Assembly: GCF_900186975.1 (NCBI RefSeq)
Contig: NZ_LT906441.1
Span: 682,001-746,000 of the forward strand
DNA: 64,000 bases
DNA from: Cutibacterium granulosum
GTDB taxonomy: Bacteria; Actinomycetota; Actinomycetes; Propionibacteriales; Propionibacteriaceae
Direction: 5' to 3'
The position numbers and the translations under genes are program-made. The notes beneath the pieces were generated by a model. It did not search any database. It saw only the letters and a list, made by a program, of their open reading frames with translations, and had not been told where the DNA came from. Positions within the stretch are counted from its first letter, which is position 1; each line of letters starts with the position of its first letter. Below, piece after piece: positions 43,687 through 53,189 of this stretch.

Positions 43687-46600
43687 ATGAGCGAGACGAC
43701 CCCCGAAGCCGGCCGCTATGCTGCCGTGCCACCACAGGTGGACCTGCCCGCGATGGAGCACGAGATCATCGACCTGTGGCATCGCCAGCACACCTTCGAG
43801 AAGACCTTGGAGGCCACCAAGGACGGTGAACCGTGGACCTTCTTCGAGGGGCCCCCCACCGCCAATGGCCAACCGGGTACCCACCACGTCGAGGCTCGGG
43901 TGTTCAAGGACGTCTTTCCGCGCTACCGCACCATGCGCGGCTACCACGTCGACCGCAAGGCCGGCTGGGACTGCCACGGACTTCCCGTGGAACTCGCCGT
44001 GGAGAAGGAACTGGGGTTCTCCGGCAAGCCCGACATCGAGCAGTACGGCGTCGAACCCTTCAATGCCAAGTGCCGCGAATCGGTCACCCGCCACGTCGAC
44101 GCCTTCCGCGAACTCACCGAGCGGATGGGCTACTGGGTCAACATGGACGACGCCTACTGGACGATGAAGTCGTCCTACGTCGAGTCGGTGTGGTGGGGGC
44201 TCAAGCAGGTCTTCGACAAGGGGCTGCTGGGTGAGGACCACCGCGTCGCCCCCTACTGCCCACGCTGCGGCACCACCCTGTCCGACCATGAGCTGGCTCA
44301 GGGCTACCAGGATGACCGTGACCCCTCGATCTACGTGCGTTTCCCGGTGACCTCGGGGCCACTGGCCGGACGCGCCCAGCTGCTGGTGTGGACGACCACA
44401 CCGTGGACCCTCGTCTCCAACACCGCAGTGGCCGTGCGCCCCGACGTGCGCTACGTCGTCGTCCACAAGGATCCCGACCCCGAGGGCGCCGACACGACGG
44501 CGAGTGCCAGCTCCGCCGACCCGACCAGCGACGATCTCGTCATCGCCGAGCCGCTCTTCGAGCAGGTGCTCGGTGAGGGGTGGAGCCTCACCGGAGAGTC
44601 CTTCCTGGGTTCCGAGATGGAGCTGTGGACCTACCAGCGTCCCTACGAGCTGCTGGACTGGCCGACGACCGAGCACGTCACCGCCGACGGGCGGCCCACC
44701 CCGGCCGACGCGAACTTCATCATCCTTGCCGACTACGTCACCACCTCGGACGGCACCGGCCTGGTGCACCAGGCCCCGGCATTCGGTGCCGACGACCTGC
44801 TCACCTGCCGCAAGTACGGCCTGCCGCTGGTCAATCCCATCGAGCCGGACGGCACTTTCTGCAAGGACCTCCCCTTGGTCGGCGGCATGTTCTTCAAGAG
44901 CGCCGACAAGCCGATCTGTGAAGACCTCGACAAGCGCGAGATCATGTTCCGGCTGGAGATGCACTGGCACTCCTACCCGCACTGCTGGCGCTGCGACACC
45001 CCGCTCATCTACTACGCCCAGCCGTCCTGGTACATCCGCACGACGAAGCTCAAGGAGCAGCTGCTGGCGCAGAACGAGTCGACCAACTGGTTCCCCGACA
45101 CCATCAAACATGGCCGCTACGGCGACTGGCTGGAGAACAACATCGACTGGGCCGTCTCGCGCTCACGCTACTGGGGTACCCCGCTGCCACTGTGGCGCAA
45201 CGAGGACGACCCCTCCGACGTCATCTGTGTGGGCAGCCTTGCCGAACTCTCGCAGCACGTCGGGCGTGACCTCACCAGCATGGATCCGCACCGCCCGTTC
45301 ATCGACGAGGTGACCTTCACCCGCGACGGCCACACCTACCGCCGTGTGCCGGAGGTGGCCGACGCCTGGCTGGACTCCGGGTCGATGCCGTTCGCGCAGT
45401 GGGGATACCCGCACGTGCCCGGCTCCAAGGAGAAGTTCGAGCAGAACTTCCCGGCCGACTTCATCTGCGAGGCGATCGACCAGACCCGCGGCTGGTTCTA
45501 CACTCTCATGGCGGTGGGCACGCTCGTCTTCGAGCAGTCCCCGTACCGCAACGTGCTGTGCCTGGGCCACATCCTCGCTGCCGATGGGCGCAAGATGAGC
45601 AAGCACCTGGGCAACATCCTGCTGCCCATCCCCCTCATGGACGCCCACGGTGCCGACGCCCTGCGCTGGTTCATGACCGCCGACGGATCGCCGTGGAGCG
45701 CCCGTCGCGTGGGGGACGAGGCGCTGCAGGAGACCGTGCGCAAGGTGTTGCTCACCTACTGGAACACGGTGTCGTTCCACGCCCTGTACGCCCGTGCCAA
45801 CGACTGGACACCCGCACCCACTGAGTCGGCAGCCGTGGCCACGGATGCCGAGTCTGGTTGTGGGGATGGCCCGTCGAGGGGGTGTGGGGGGGTCGTCCCC
45901 CCCGCTCACGATGTTGACGGTTCGGTGGCCACGGATGCCGAGTCTGGTTGTGGGGATGGCCCGTCGAGGGGGTGTGGGGGGGTCGTCCCCCCCGCCCTGA
46001 AACAACGTCACATCCTCGACCGTTGGCTGGTCAGCGCGACGAACGTGCTGGTGCGCGAGGTAACCGATGCCCTGGAGAACTTCGACACCCAGCGCACCGG
46101 TCAGCTGCTGGCCGCCTTCATCGACGACCTGTCCAACTGGTACGTGCGTCGTTCCCGGCGCCGGTTCTGGGCCGGGGACCCCAGCGCCCTGTGGACCCTG
46201 CATGAGACGCTTGAGGTGCTCACTCGTCTCATGGCCCCGATGGTGCCGTTCATCACCGAACGGGTGTGGCAGGACCTCATCGTCACCACCGATCCCAGCG
46301 CGCCGGAGTCGGTGCACCTGGCCTCCTGGCCCACGGTCGACGAGTCGGTTGTCGACGAGCAGCTGGACGAGGCCATGGCCGTGGTGCGGCGCATCGTCGA
46401 GCTGGGACGTGGTGCTCGTGCCGAGGCTCGGGTGAAGACTCGCCAGCCGCTGGCCCGCGCACTCATCTCGAGTGCCGCCCTGGCCAAGCTGGACGACGAC
46501 CTGCAGGCCGAGATCAGGTCCGAGCTCAACGTCGTGGCGCTGGAGTCGTTCAGCTCCGCCGGTGATCTGGTGGACCACTCGGCCAAGGCGAACTTCCGTA

Positions 46601-47097
46601 GCCTGGGCAAGCGGTTCGCCAAGGCCACCCCGAAGGTGGCTGCCGCGATTGCCGCTGCCGATGCCGCGCAACTGGCCACCGACCTCGCCTCCGGGCCGGT
46701 CAGTCTCCCCGTTGCCGAGGTCGAGGGCGGCCAGGCCATCATCACTGCCGAGGACGTCATCATCTCCGAGCGTCCGCGGGAGGGGTGGAGCGTGCTCAAC
46801 GAGCAGGGTGAGACGGTTGCCCTGGACCTGGAGATCACCCCGCAGCTGGCTCGCGCCGGCCTGGCCCGTGACGTCATCCGGTTCATCCAGGACACCCGTA
46901 AGCAGGCCGGCCTGGACGTCTCCGACCGTATCGAGCTGGCCTGGGATGCCTCCGGGGAGCTGGCGGAAGCCGTTGAGGAGCACCTCGGCCAGATCACCGA
47001 CGAGGTGCTCGCGGTGAGCGCCACGCGCGCTGAGCGCGGGGCCGACTGGGCCGTCGAGCCCGATCTGGACCTTGCGGTGCAGGTCGTCAAGGCTTGA
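43687..47097 (+). CDS. ileS: isoleucyl-tRNA synthetase with a repeat insertion
   Basis: A 1136-residue class I enzyme. The HIGH-equivalent motif is in GPPTANGQPGTHH (about 55-67), the editing CP1 domain lies at about 190-400, and KMSKH is at about 636-640. This is the actinobacterial/eukaryote-like IleS form (type 2). The anticodon-binding domain begins after about residue 775. Between the catalytic and anticodon domains lie two copies of a 24-residue Gly/Cys-rich peptide (about 717-770) encoded by a 71-bp DNA repeat. Expression is controlled by the T-box upstream. A strong hairpin follows the stop. Confidence 0.96.
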   Translation: MSETTPEAGRYAAVPPQVDLPAMEHEIIDLWHRQHTFEKTLEATKDGEPWTFFEGPPTANGQPGTHHVEARVFKDVFPRYRTMRGYHVDRKAGWDCHGLPVELAVEKELGFSGKPDIEQYGVEPFNAKCRESVTRHVDAFRELTERMGYWVNMDDAYWTMKSSYVESVWWGLKQVFDKGLLGEDHRVAPYCPRCGTTLSDHELAQGYQDDRDPSIYVRFPVTSGPLAGRAQLLVWTTTPWTLVSNTAVAVRPDVRYVVVHKDPDPEGADTTASASSADPTSDDLVIAEPLFEQVLGEGWSLTGESFLGSEMELWTYQRPYELLDWPTTEHVTADGRPTPADANFIILADYVTTSDGTGLVHQAPAFGADDLLTCRKYGLPLVNPIEPDGTFCKDLPLVGGMFFKSADKPICEDLDKREIMFRLEMHWHSYPHCWRCDTPLIYYAQPSWYIRTTKLKEQLLAQNESTNWFPDTIKHGRYGDWLENNIDWAVSRSRYWGTPLPLWRNEDDPSDVICVGSLAELSQHVGRDLTSMDPHRPFIDEVTFTRDGHTYRRVPEVADAWLDSGSMPFAQWGYPHVPGSKEKFEQNFPADFICEAIDQTRGWFYTLMAVGTLVFEQSPYRNVLCLGHILAADGRKMSKHLGNILLPIPLMDAHGADALRWFMTADGSPWSARRVGDEALQETVRKVLLTYWNTVSFHALYARANDWTPAPTESAAVATDAESGCGDGPSRGCGGVVPPAHDVDGSVATDAESGCGDGPSRGCGGVVPPALKQRHILDRWLVSATNVLVREVTDALENFDTQRTGQLLAAFIDDLSNWYVRRSRRRFWAGDPSALWTLHETLEVLTRLMAPMVPFITERVWQDLIVTTDPSAPESVHLASWPTVDESVVDEQLDEAMAVVRRIVELGRGARAEARVKTRQPLARALISSAALAKLDDDLQAEIRSELNVVALESFSSAGDLVDHSAKANFRSLGKRFAKATPKVAAAIAAADAAQLATDLASGPVSLPVAEVEGGQAIITAEDVIISERPREGWSVLNEQGETVALDLEITPQLARAGLARDVIRFIQDTRKQAGLDVSDRIELAWDASGELAEAVEEHLGQITDEVLAVSATRAERGADWAVEPDLDLAVQVVKA
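45835..45995 (+). repeat. two 71-bp direct repeats inside ileS
   Basis: Copies at 45835-45905 and 45925-45995 are identical over 71 bases and have a 90-base period, so the reading frame is kept. Each ends with a self-complementary GGGGGGG/CCCCCCC hairpin around TCGT. The 19-base spacer differs from the repeat. Confidence 0.95.
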
Positions 47098-47109
47098 GCA
47101 GGGTGGCTG

Positions 47110-47145
47110 GTGTCCTTCCCGGCAGGCCCTTGCCGGGAAGGACAC
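47110..47145. terminator. strong bidirectional terminator hairpin after ileS
   Basis: GTGTCCTTCCCGGCA and TGCCGGGAAGGACAC form a perfect 15-bp stem with a six-base loop, 12 bases after the ileS stop and 19 bases from the end of the convergent small gene. Confidence 0.85.
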
Positions 47146-47164
47146 GGCGGCTCTCGTGGCGCGC

Positions 47165-47476
47165 TCAGGACTGGTAGTACATCTCGGTGTAGTCGGGGTG
47201 GGAGAGCAGCCAGTCGACGACCCGTGGTGAGGAGGCATGTACCTTCGACCCCTCCGAGCGCAGCTGGGTGAGCACACGTTCCATGAGGAATGTGTGCAGG
47301 TGCTCGGTGAGGCTGGGGTGGATCAGCACCACCATCAGACCCACGAGGCCCGGGCGCAGCTGTTGACAGGTGATCTGGGCGGTGATCCGTCCGTCGACCA
47401 TGAGGAAGAAGTCACCGGTGCGATCGCCGTTGACGGCGTGTCTGCCCCGCTGCCACGTCACTGAGAACTCAGGCAT
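47165..47476 (-). CDS. small GNAT-like (COG2388-type) protein, putative
   Basis: A 103-residue protein with AGGAG upstream of the ATG at 47476. A strand-rich N-terminus (FFLMVDGRITAQITCQQLRPGLVGLMVVLIHPSL) is followed by a helix and the ending KVHASSPRVVDWLLSHPDY. This ending resembles the C-terminus of small N-acetyltransferase-like proteins (CPFVxxYIxxHPEY pattern). The acetyl-CoA pyrophosphate loop is not obvious (SLTEHLHTFLMERVL), so activity is uncertain. It converges on ileS across a strong terminator. Confidence 0.6.
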   Translation of the reverse strand: MPEFSVTWQRGRHAVNGDRTGDFFLMVDGRITAQITCQQLRPGLVGLMVVLIHPSLTEHLHTFLMERVLTQLRSEGSKVHASSPRVVDWLLSHPDYTEMYYQS

Positions 47477-47682
47477 GGGGAACTCCTACCAACGGTGCTC
47501 ATGGGGACACTGTAAGTGAGCTGGCCGACGCTCGAGGCCAGTTCGGCCAAACTGCTCACGATGCCGACACCCTGCGTGGGAGAACACGATTCTGCCCGTC
47601 AAGATCCGTGCTGGGCGAGGTGGTTCCCGTCTCATCCGTCAGGAGAGGTTAAACTGCAGTGTCCGCACATGCAGGAGGAGCG

Positions 47683-48966
47683 ATGACGCGAGTCGTCCAG
47701 AAATTTGGCGGGTCCTCGGTCGCCGACGCCGAATCCATCAAGAGGGTTGCCCGAAGGATCGCGGCCACCAAACAGGCCGGGAACGAGGTTGTCGTCGTCA
47801 TTTCGGCCATGGGAGACACCACCGATGATCTCATGGACCTGGCCCTTGACGTGTCTCCACAGCCGGCTCCCCGTGAGCTCGACATGCTGTTGACCACCGG
47901 GGAACGTCAATCGGCGGCACTGCTGGCCATGGCCCTGTCCGACATCGGGGTGCCGGCCCGCAGCTACACCGGCTCCCAGGCCGGGGTCATCACGACTGCT
48001 GCCCACGGCAATGCCCGTATCATCGACCTCACCCCGGGTCGCATCGTCAAGTCCTTGGACGAGGGGGACGTCGTCATCGTGGCCGGGTTCCAGGGCGTCT
48101 CCCAGACGACCAAGGACGTCACCACCTTGGGCCGTGGAGCCTCCGACACGACGGCGGTGGCCCTCGCGTCGGCCTTGGACGCCGACTACTGCGAGATCTA
48201 CAGTGACGTGGACGGCGTCTTCACCGCCGATCCACGTATCGCTCCCGGTGCTCGCCGCATCCCGCGGATCTCGTACGAGGAGATGCTGGAGATGGCAGCC
48301 TGCGGAGCGAAGATCCTGCATCTGCGCTGCGTCGAGTACGCGCGGCGGGAGAATGTGCCGATCCACGTGCGGTCGTCGTTCTCACACAAACCGGGAACCT
48401 GGGTCTGTGATCCGGATTTCGCCAAGGAACACGAGGAGATGCCAGGCATGGAGGAAGCCATCATCTCGGGGGTCGCCCACGACCGCTCCGAGGCCAAGAT
48501 CACCATCGCCGGCATCCCGGACTCCGTCGGACGTGCTGCGCGTATCTTCGAGACCATCGCCGATGCCGGTATCAACATCGACATGATCGTCCAGAACGTC
48601 TCGCAGGTGATGAACGGACGCACCGACATCACCTTCACCCTGCCCATGAGCGATTCACGCAAGGCGATCGAGTCGCTGCGTCGTCTGCAGGGGGAACTGG
48701 GATTCGAGGACCTGCTCTACGACGACCAGATCGGTGAGGTGTCGATCGTCGGTGTGGGCATGCGCTCCCATCCCGGTGTGACGGGCACATTCTTCCGTGC
48801 CATGGCCAGTGAGGGAATCAACCTGCAGATGATCTCCACCTCCGAGATCCGTATCTCCATCGTCGTGTCCGCCGATCAGGTGGACGACGCCGTACGTGCG
48901 GCCCACACCGCTTTCGGGCTGGATGCTGAAGGTGAGGCCGTCGTCTACGCGGGCACGGGTCGCTGA
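47683..48966 (+). CDS. lysC: aspartate kinase
   Basis: A 427-residue enzyme phosphorylating aspartate, the first step to lysine, methionine, threonine and diaminopimelate. The kinase domain begins [30 protein letters not shown] and the DGVFTADPR region form the substrate sites. Two ACT domains (about 262-420) bind feedback inhibitors. ATG 47683 has AGGAGGAG upstream. An in-frame internal ATG at 48448 with its own GAGGAG could make a separate beta subunit. No asd gene follows; murJ starts three bases after the stop. Confidence 0.95.
   Translation: MTRVVQKFGGSSVADAESIKRVARRIAATKQAGNEVVVVISAMGDTTDDLMDLALDVSPQPAPRELDMLLTTGERQSAALLAMALSDIGVPARSYTGSQAGVITTAAHGNARIIDLTPGRIVKSLDEGDVVIVAGFQGVSQTTKDVTTLGRGASDTTAVALASALDADYCEIYSDVDGVFTADPRIAPGARRIPRISYEEMLEMAACGAKILHLRCVEYARRENVPIHVRSSFSHKPGTWVCDPDFAKEHEEMPGMEEAIISGVAHDRSEAKITIAGIPDSVGRAARIFETIADAGINIDMIVQNVSQVMNGRTDITFTLPMSDSRKAIESLRRLQGELGFEDLLYDDQIGEVSIVGVGMRSHPGVTGTFFRAMASEGINLQMISTSEIRISIVVSADQVDDAVRAAHTAFGLDAEGEAVVYAGTGR
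48433..48450 (+). promoter_or_regulatory. internal ribosome-binding site and start for a lysC beta subunit
   Basis: GAGGAG at 48433-48438 is nine bases before the in-frame ATG at 48448, which begins [17 protein letters not shown]. In Corynebacterium glutamicum and Bacillus subtilis the beta subunit of aspartokinase starts at the equivalent place. The product here would be 172 residues, covering both ACT domains. Confidence 0.6.
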
Positions 48967-48969
48967 TCC

Positions 48970-51003
48970 ATGTCTGACAAGGTGGGAGGAGTGCCCAGCG
49001 GCAAGCTCTCCCCGGCGGATCGCCGTGGACCGGCAGACCAGACCTCAGACGAGGTGGACGTCTACGATCTGCTCCGCGTACCCGATTCGCTGTCCTCACC
49101 CGACGTCTACGACTTCCTCGACGTCGATGCGACGATGCTGGGCACTGGTGTCGCGGCCCGGGTGCGGCAACGTGAGGAGCAGGATCGACGCGCCCGCCCT
49201 CATCCACACCGAACAGCTCGTCGCCCGGGTGCCGAATTCGGTTCGACTGTCACTGACCACGCTGCGAGCGGATACTCCCGGACCACTGGTGATGGGTCGG
49301 CTCAGGAGGAGCCGACGGTCACGGACCTGGCCGAGGAGTCCGAGGCCGTCGATGCGGCGGCTGGTGGTGCGGCAGGGGTCGCGGGTGAGACGGCTGCCAC
49401 GCCTGCCGAACCTTCCATCCGACGAGCCAGTGTGGTCATGGCGGCCGGCACCATGGTGTCGCGGGTGCTGGGATTCGTGCGCACCTTCCTGCTGACGGCC
49501 GTCGCCGGTGGTACGTCATTGGCCCTGGACGCCTTCCAGGCCGCCAACACCCTGCCCAACGTCATTTTCATCCTGCTGTCGGCAGGGGTGCTCAACGCCA
49601 TCCTCATCCCCCAGATCACCAAGGCGATGAAACAACCTGATGGGGGCCAGGACTTCGTCGACCGGCTGCTCACCGCCTCCTTCGGGGTGGTCCTCATCGT
49701 GGCGGTGCTCGCCACGGTGACCTCCCCGTGGCTGCTCGACCTGTACTTCTCGGCGTCGGGAGCGACCCGCCAGCTGACGGTGCTGTTCGGGTTCATCGTC
49801 ATGCCGCAAATCTTCTTCTACGGTCTGTACGCGATTCTGGGTCAGGTGCTCAATGCTCGCAGCCAGTTCGCAGCATTCATGTGGAGCCCGGTACTGGCCA
49901 ACCTCATCCAGATCGCTGGTCTGGTGTGGTTCCTCGTGCAGTGGGGGTCCCATCCCGACCCGGCCACCTGGACCGGTGAGATGGTCTGGGTGCTGGCCGG
50001 GTTCACCACCCTGGGCATTGCCGTGCAGGGGCTGTTCCTCATCATCCCACTGCGACGTGGGGGGTTCCGTTGGCGTCCGAGGTTCGGGTTGCGTGGTCAT
50101 GGGCTCGGTGCCGCGGCGCGCATCACGATGTGGACGTTCAGCGCCCTGCTCGTCTCCCAGCTGGTGGGTATCCTCACCAAGCGCCTGTTGTCGTGGGTGC
50201 GGCTGCGGCACCCGGAGGTGTCGGGCTCGGTGGCGGCCTATGACAATGCCTTCCTCGTCTTCATGCTGCCGCACAGCTTCATCACGACGTCGATTCTCAC
50301 GGCGTTGTTCCCCCAGATGAGTCAGGCCTTCGCCGACGGGGATGAACCGCGGATGCGTCGTCTGGTGCGCAAGGGACTCTCGGCTCCGGCGCTGCTCATC
50401 ATCCCGTGCAGCCTGGCCATGGTCGTTCTGGCCAGACCAGGGGTGCAGACCATCTTCCGGCTGCAACCCAGCCAGGTCGACGTGCTCGCCTGGGCCGTGG
50501 CCATCATGGGGCTGGGACTGCTCCCGTTCGGCGTCTCCACGCTGCAGCAGCGTTACTGCTTCGCCCGGGAGGACGGACGGCTCAATTTCCGTATGCAGTT
50601 GGTGTTGTCGGGGGCTCAGCTCGTGTGCCTGCTGGCCGTGTTCATCGCTCCGGCGAACACGGCGCTGCTCGTCGTGGCGGCTGCCCAGACCATCGCCAAC
50701 ACCATCGTGTCGATCGTGTGGGTGCGTGTCGCCTCTCGTCAGATGAATGGGTTGGGCATGATCTCGGTCATCGACCAGTGGCTGCGGTTGCTCGGGGCGT
50801 CGGTGCTCGCGGCAGTGCCGACCTGGTTCATCGTCAAGCTCTTCGGGATGCTTGGCAGCCGGTGGCTCCTCAATGCTGCGGCGACGATCGTCGGTGGGGT
50901 GGCCTTCGTCGGAATCTTCGTGTTGGCGTCCAAGCTCTTCCGGATTCCCGAGGTCACCGACGCCGTGGCCGGCCTGGGACGGAAACTGCACGTGGTCAGA
51001 TAG
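48970..51003 (+). CDS. murJ: lipid II flippase MurJ (MviN family)
   Basis: A 677-residue MOP-superfamily flippase. An unusual, mostly acidic cytoplasmic extension of about 150 residues precedes the first helix (SIRRASVVMAAGTMVSRVLG). About 14 helices follow, with the family patterns DAFQAANTLPNVIF, SAGVLNAILIPQ and PQIFFYGLYAILGQVLNA. The protein stops after the last helix; it has no C-terminal pseudokinase domain of the mycobacterial MviN type. It starts three bases after lysC, so co-expression with the diaminopimelate/lysine pathway is likely. Confidence 0.93.
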   Translation: MSDKVGGVPSGKLSPADRRGPADQTSDEVDVYDLLRVPDSLSSPDVYDFLDVDATMLGTGVAARVRQREEQDRRARPHPHRTARRPGAEFGSTVTDHAASGYSRTTGDGSAQEEPTVTDLAEESEAVDAAAGGAAGVAGETAATPAEPSIRRASVVMAAGTMVSRVLGFVRTFLLTAVAGGTSLALDAFQAANTLPNVIFILLSAGVLNAILIPQITKAMKQPDGGQDFVDRLLTASFGVVLIVAVLATVTSPWLLDLYFSASGATRQLTVLFGFIVMPQIFFYGLYAILGQVLNARSQFAAFMWSPVLANLIQIAGLVWFLVQWGSHPDPATWTGEMVWVLAGFTTLGIAVQGLFLIIPLRRGGFRWRPRFGLRGHGLGAAARITMWTFSALLVSQLVGILTKRLLSWVRLRHPEVSGSVAAYDNAFLVFMLPHSFITTSILTALFPQMSQAFADGDEPRMRRLVRKGLSAPALLIIPCSLAMVVLARPGVQTIFRLQPSQVDVLAWAVAIMGLGLLPFGVSTLQQRYCFAREDGRLNFRMQLVLSGAQLVCLLAVFIAPANTALLVVAAAQTIANTIVSIVWVRVASRQMNGLGMISVIDQWLRLLGASVLAAVPTWFIVKLFGMLGSRWLLNAAATIVGGVAFVGIFVLASKLFRIPEVTDAVAGLGRKLHVVR

Positions 51004-51274
51004 TCCTGCACGTCATGGCAGGCAGACGCCCGCCTGCTGCGTGCCGTGCTCCTGCTGGCTGTGAGGCTCGCCCTTCCGAGGCTCAGAGTCTTTTCCGAGG
51101 TTCAAGGGGCTGTGCCACGGGCGCGCCACACCTTCGGCAGAACGCGTGGCGGTGGTGCGAAGGCACATCCTCCTGCACCGCCGCCCACACGGTCTCCGGT
51201 GTCTGGTCCGGCACACACTGTCTCTGGTACCTGCACGGCACACGGTGTGGATCGTCCCCTGCGCCGTGGGGACT
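51004..51274. other. gap between convergent murJ and deacetylase genes
   Basis: 271 bp without a gene. Between 51170 and 51250 CACACGGTCTC, CACACTGTCTC and CACACGGTGTG are imperfectly repeated. No perfect terminator hairpin was found. Confidence 0.3.
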
Positions 51275-52909
51275 TCAGCCCTTGCAGAGGTACCCGTCCT
51301 GCACCAGGGCGTTGCCGCGGCAGTAGCCATGACCAGCCTGCACTCCGCCGGTGTTGAGGGTGAGTTCGGAGACGGTCACCAGTTGGTAGCCGCGCTTGGT
51401 GAGGTTCGGGACGGCTGTGGCACTGGCGTCGATGGCGGCGTCGTGGATGTCGTGCATGAGGGTGATCGGCCCGGTGTAGATGCTGACGTCCTTGCTGATC
51501 TTATCCAAGGTCTTCGGTGCCGAGTGCGTCTGCCAGTCGTTGGTGTCAATGCTCCAGTTGATGACTGCCATGTTGTTGTCGGTGATGACCTTGTCGGCGG
51601 TGTCGTTGTGATCGCCATAGGGCGGACGCAGCAGCATGGGGCGTCGCCCGGTGAGTTTGGCCAGCCGGTCGGAGTTGCCACCCACCTCGGTCTTGAGCGT
51701 CTGGGTGCTCAGGGTCGCCAGGTCGGGATGGGTCGAGGAGTGGTTGCCGATCTCGAATCCGGACGCAGCGACCAGGCGGGTGGTGTCTGGGGCGGCGTCG
51801 ATGGAATTGCCCATCTCGAAGAACGTGGCGGCAGCCTTCTGCTTCTCGAAGGTCTTCAGGAGCTCGCCGGTGCGCTTGCCGGGGCCGTCGTCATAGGTGA
51901 GTGCCACGCACTGCCGAGCGATGCAGTCGATGCCCACTGCGGTTGAGGGGTGCTCGCCGTCCTTGACCGGGGCCGCGGAGATGGCGGTGGAGGTGGTTGA
52001 GGGGGCAGTGGGCTGCTTGCTGGGCCTGGCATGCGAATCGGCGGACGCATCCTTGCCGGCAGTGGAGTCGCCGGGCAGTGGGTGCAGGTTGGGGGAGGAC
52101 TGCGGGGCAGGACGGTCGTTGGCTGGCTTCCACCACGTCTTGCGGGCATCGGGGGTGCCTGAGAAGGTCGAGGGGTGCAATGATGCTCCCTGGGCTTTGA
52201 CCCCCAGGTCGGAGAGCACTGGATCCACCTTGTCCTTGGGCACCAGGAGCGTCTTCTGTTCCTTGTCCAACACCCCGGCGGGGAACGTCACCAACAGTTC
52301 ACCCTCCGAGCCGAACGACATCGCAGGGCCGGTGCCGTAGGGGGCTGGTGATTCCTGGAGGGCAGCCAGGGCCTTGGCCTTGTCGACGGAGGCGTCGTCG
52401 GCAGCTTGGCCGACGGCGTTGCGGAACTTGGCCCATCCGGGCCACGAGATGAGGACGCTGGGGGAGAAGGTCTGGCCGTAGTTGGCGTCGTACCACAGCG
52501 TGGTGTCGAATGTGTGCGGCTTGGGCCCCTCGATCGTCGTCGAGATCTTGACTCCGAGGATCTGTGCCGATGAGGCGACGAAGGACGACGTCTGCCTCAC
52601 CTTTGTCGCCGAGTCCCACTGGGCCTGGCGCAGGCTGCGCTCCCGAACGACCTCGATGGCCTGGGAGAGGTTGCGGGCCGGAGCGATCTGGGGCACCTTG
52701 ACGTCGATGTTCCGTGGCGTGGTGAATGTCGAGTGTGTGCTCGTGACCCCGTTGACGAGGCTGTCCTTGACGACGATCGGCGTGGCCTTGGCTGCTGGGG
52801 AGTCGTCAGACTTGTTCGAACCCGACGACCCCCCGCTGCAGGCGGACAGCGGAAGGAGGACAATCATCCCCGCGACGAGTACGCGGGTGAGTTTACGGCG
52901 CGAGGTCAC
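51275..52909 (-). CDS. polysaccharide deacetylase lipoprotein (NodB domain)
   Basis: A 544-residue secreted lipoprotein. The signal peptide ends LPLSAC, so Cys24 is lipidated. Residues about 60-270 form a domain of the kind found in peptidoglycan deacetylases (RsiV/DUF3298-like, tentative). After a Ser/Pro-rich linker the NodB domain (about 340-530) has all catalytic motifs: TYDDGP, HSSTHPD (metal His), RPPYGD, WSIDTNDW and LMHD. It would remove acetyl groups from N-acetylglucosamine or muramic residues of the wall. GTG 52909 starts the protein; a short inverted repeat lies directly upstream. Confidence 0.88.
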   Translation of the reverse strand: MTSRRKLTRVLVAGMIVLLPLSACSGGSSGSNKSDDSPAAKATPIVVKDSLVNGVTSTHSTFTTPRNIDVKVPQIAPARNLSQAIEVVRERSLRQAQWDSATKVRQTSSFVASSAQILGVKISTTIEGPKPHTFDTTLWYDANYGQTFSPSVLISWPGWAKFRNAVGQAADDASVDKAKALAALQESPAPYGTGPAMSFGSEGELLVTFPAGVLDKEQKTLLVPKDKVDPVLSDLGVKAQGASLHPSTFSGTPDARKTWWKPANDRPAPQSSPNLHPLPGDSTAGKDASADSHARPSKQPTAPSTTSTAISAAPVKDGEHPSTAVGIDCIARQCVALTYDDGPGKRTGELLKTFEKQKAAATFFEMGNSIDAAPDTTRLVAASGFEIGNHSSTHPDLATLSTQTLKTEVGGNSDRLAKLTGRRPMLLRPPYGDHNDTADKVITDNNMAVINWSIDTNDWQTHSAPKTLDKISKDVSIYTGPITLMHDIHDAAIDASATAVPNLTKRGYQLVTVSELTLNTGGVQAGHGYCRGNALVQDGYLCKG

Positions 52910-52912
52910 GAA

Positions 52913-52927
52913 TGACAGGGTATGTCA
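52913..52927. promoter_or_regulatory. inverted repeat at the deacetylase start
   Basis: TGACA and TGTCA, five-base spacer, three bases upstream of the GTG start. It could be an operator or an mRNA hairpin in place of a ribosome-binding site. Confidence 0.3.
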
Positions 52928-53119
52928 CCGGCTGGGCAGGATCGACGGGAACACTGCAGTTCAAGAGAATCTCAGCAATTTTTTTCAATGCGAGTGTGAC
53001 GTTTATGTGCCGCGCTGCCGGCGTGTGGCGCGGGCACCTGCCGGCTGGCTGTGCTCCCCGGAGTTTTCGTGGCAGTCCTGAGGAGATTCTCGACACTGCC
53101 CTGGCAACGGATGACAGGG

Positions 53120-53184
53120 CGAATCAGGCAATTAGCAGGGTTTCTGTCAGGCAAACAGCAGCATCTGAATCAGGCAGGTGGCAG
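53120..53184. repeat. 65-bp direct repeat, copy 1 (downstream of DUF4143 ATPase)
   Basis: Matches 54488-54552 in the same orientation with three mismatches. It ends six bases from the ATPase stop. Internally it is built from units starting TCAGGCAA and continuing to AGCAG, about 22-24 bp apart. Confidence 0.95.
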
Positions 53185-53189
53185 AAGGA

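Noticed and set aside
43657-45111. 484-codon open frame antisense to the 5' half of ileS
   Set aside because: Complement of a conserved synthetase domain, no recognisable motifs.
45163-47277. 704-codon open frame antisense to ileS
   Set aside because: Complement of ileS; even the ileS repeat is seen only as its mirror here.
51170-51250. Imperfect CACACGGTCTC-type repeats as a possible small RNA
   Set aside because: Repeats are too short and diverged; no promoter or terminator around them.
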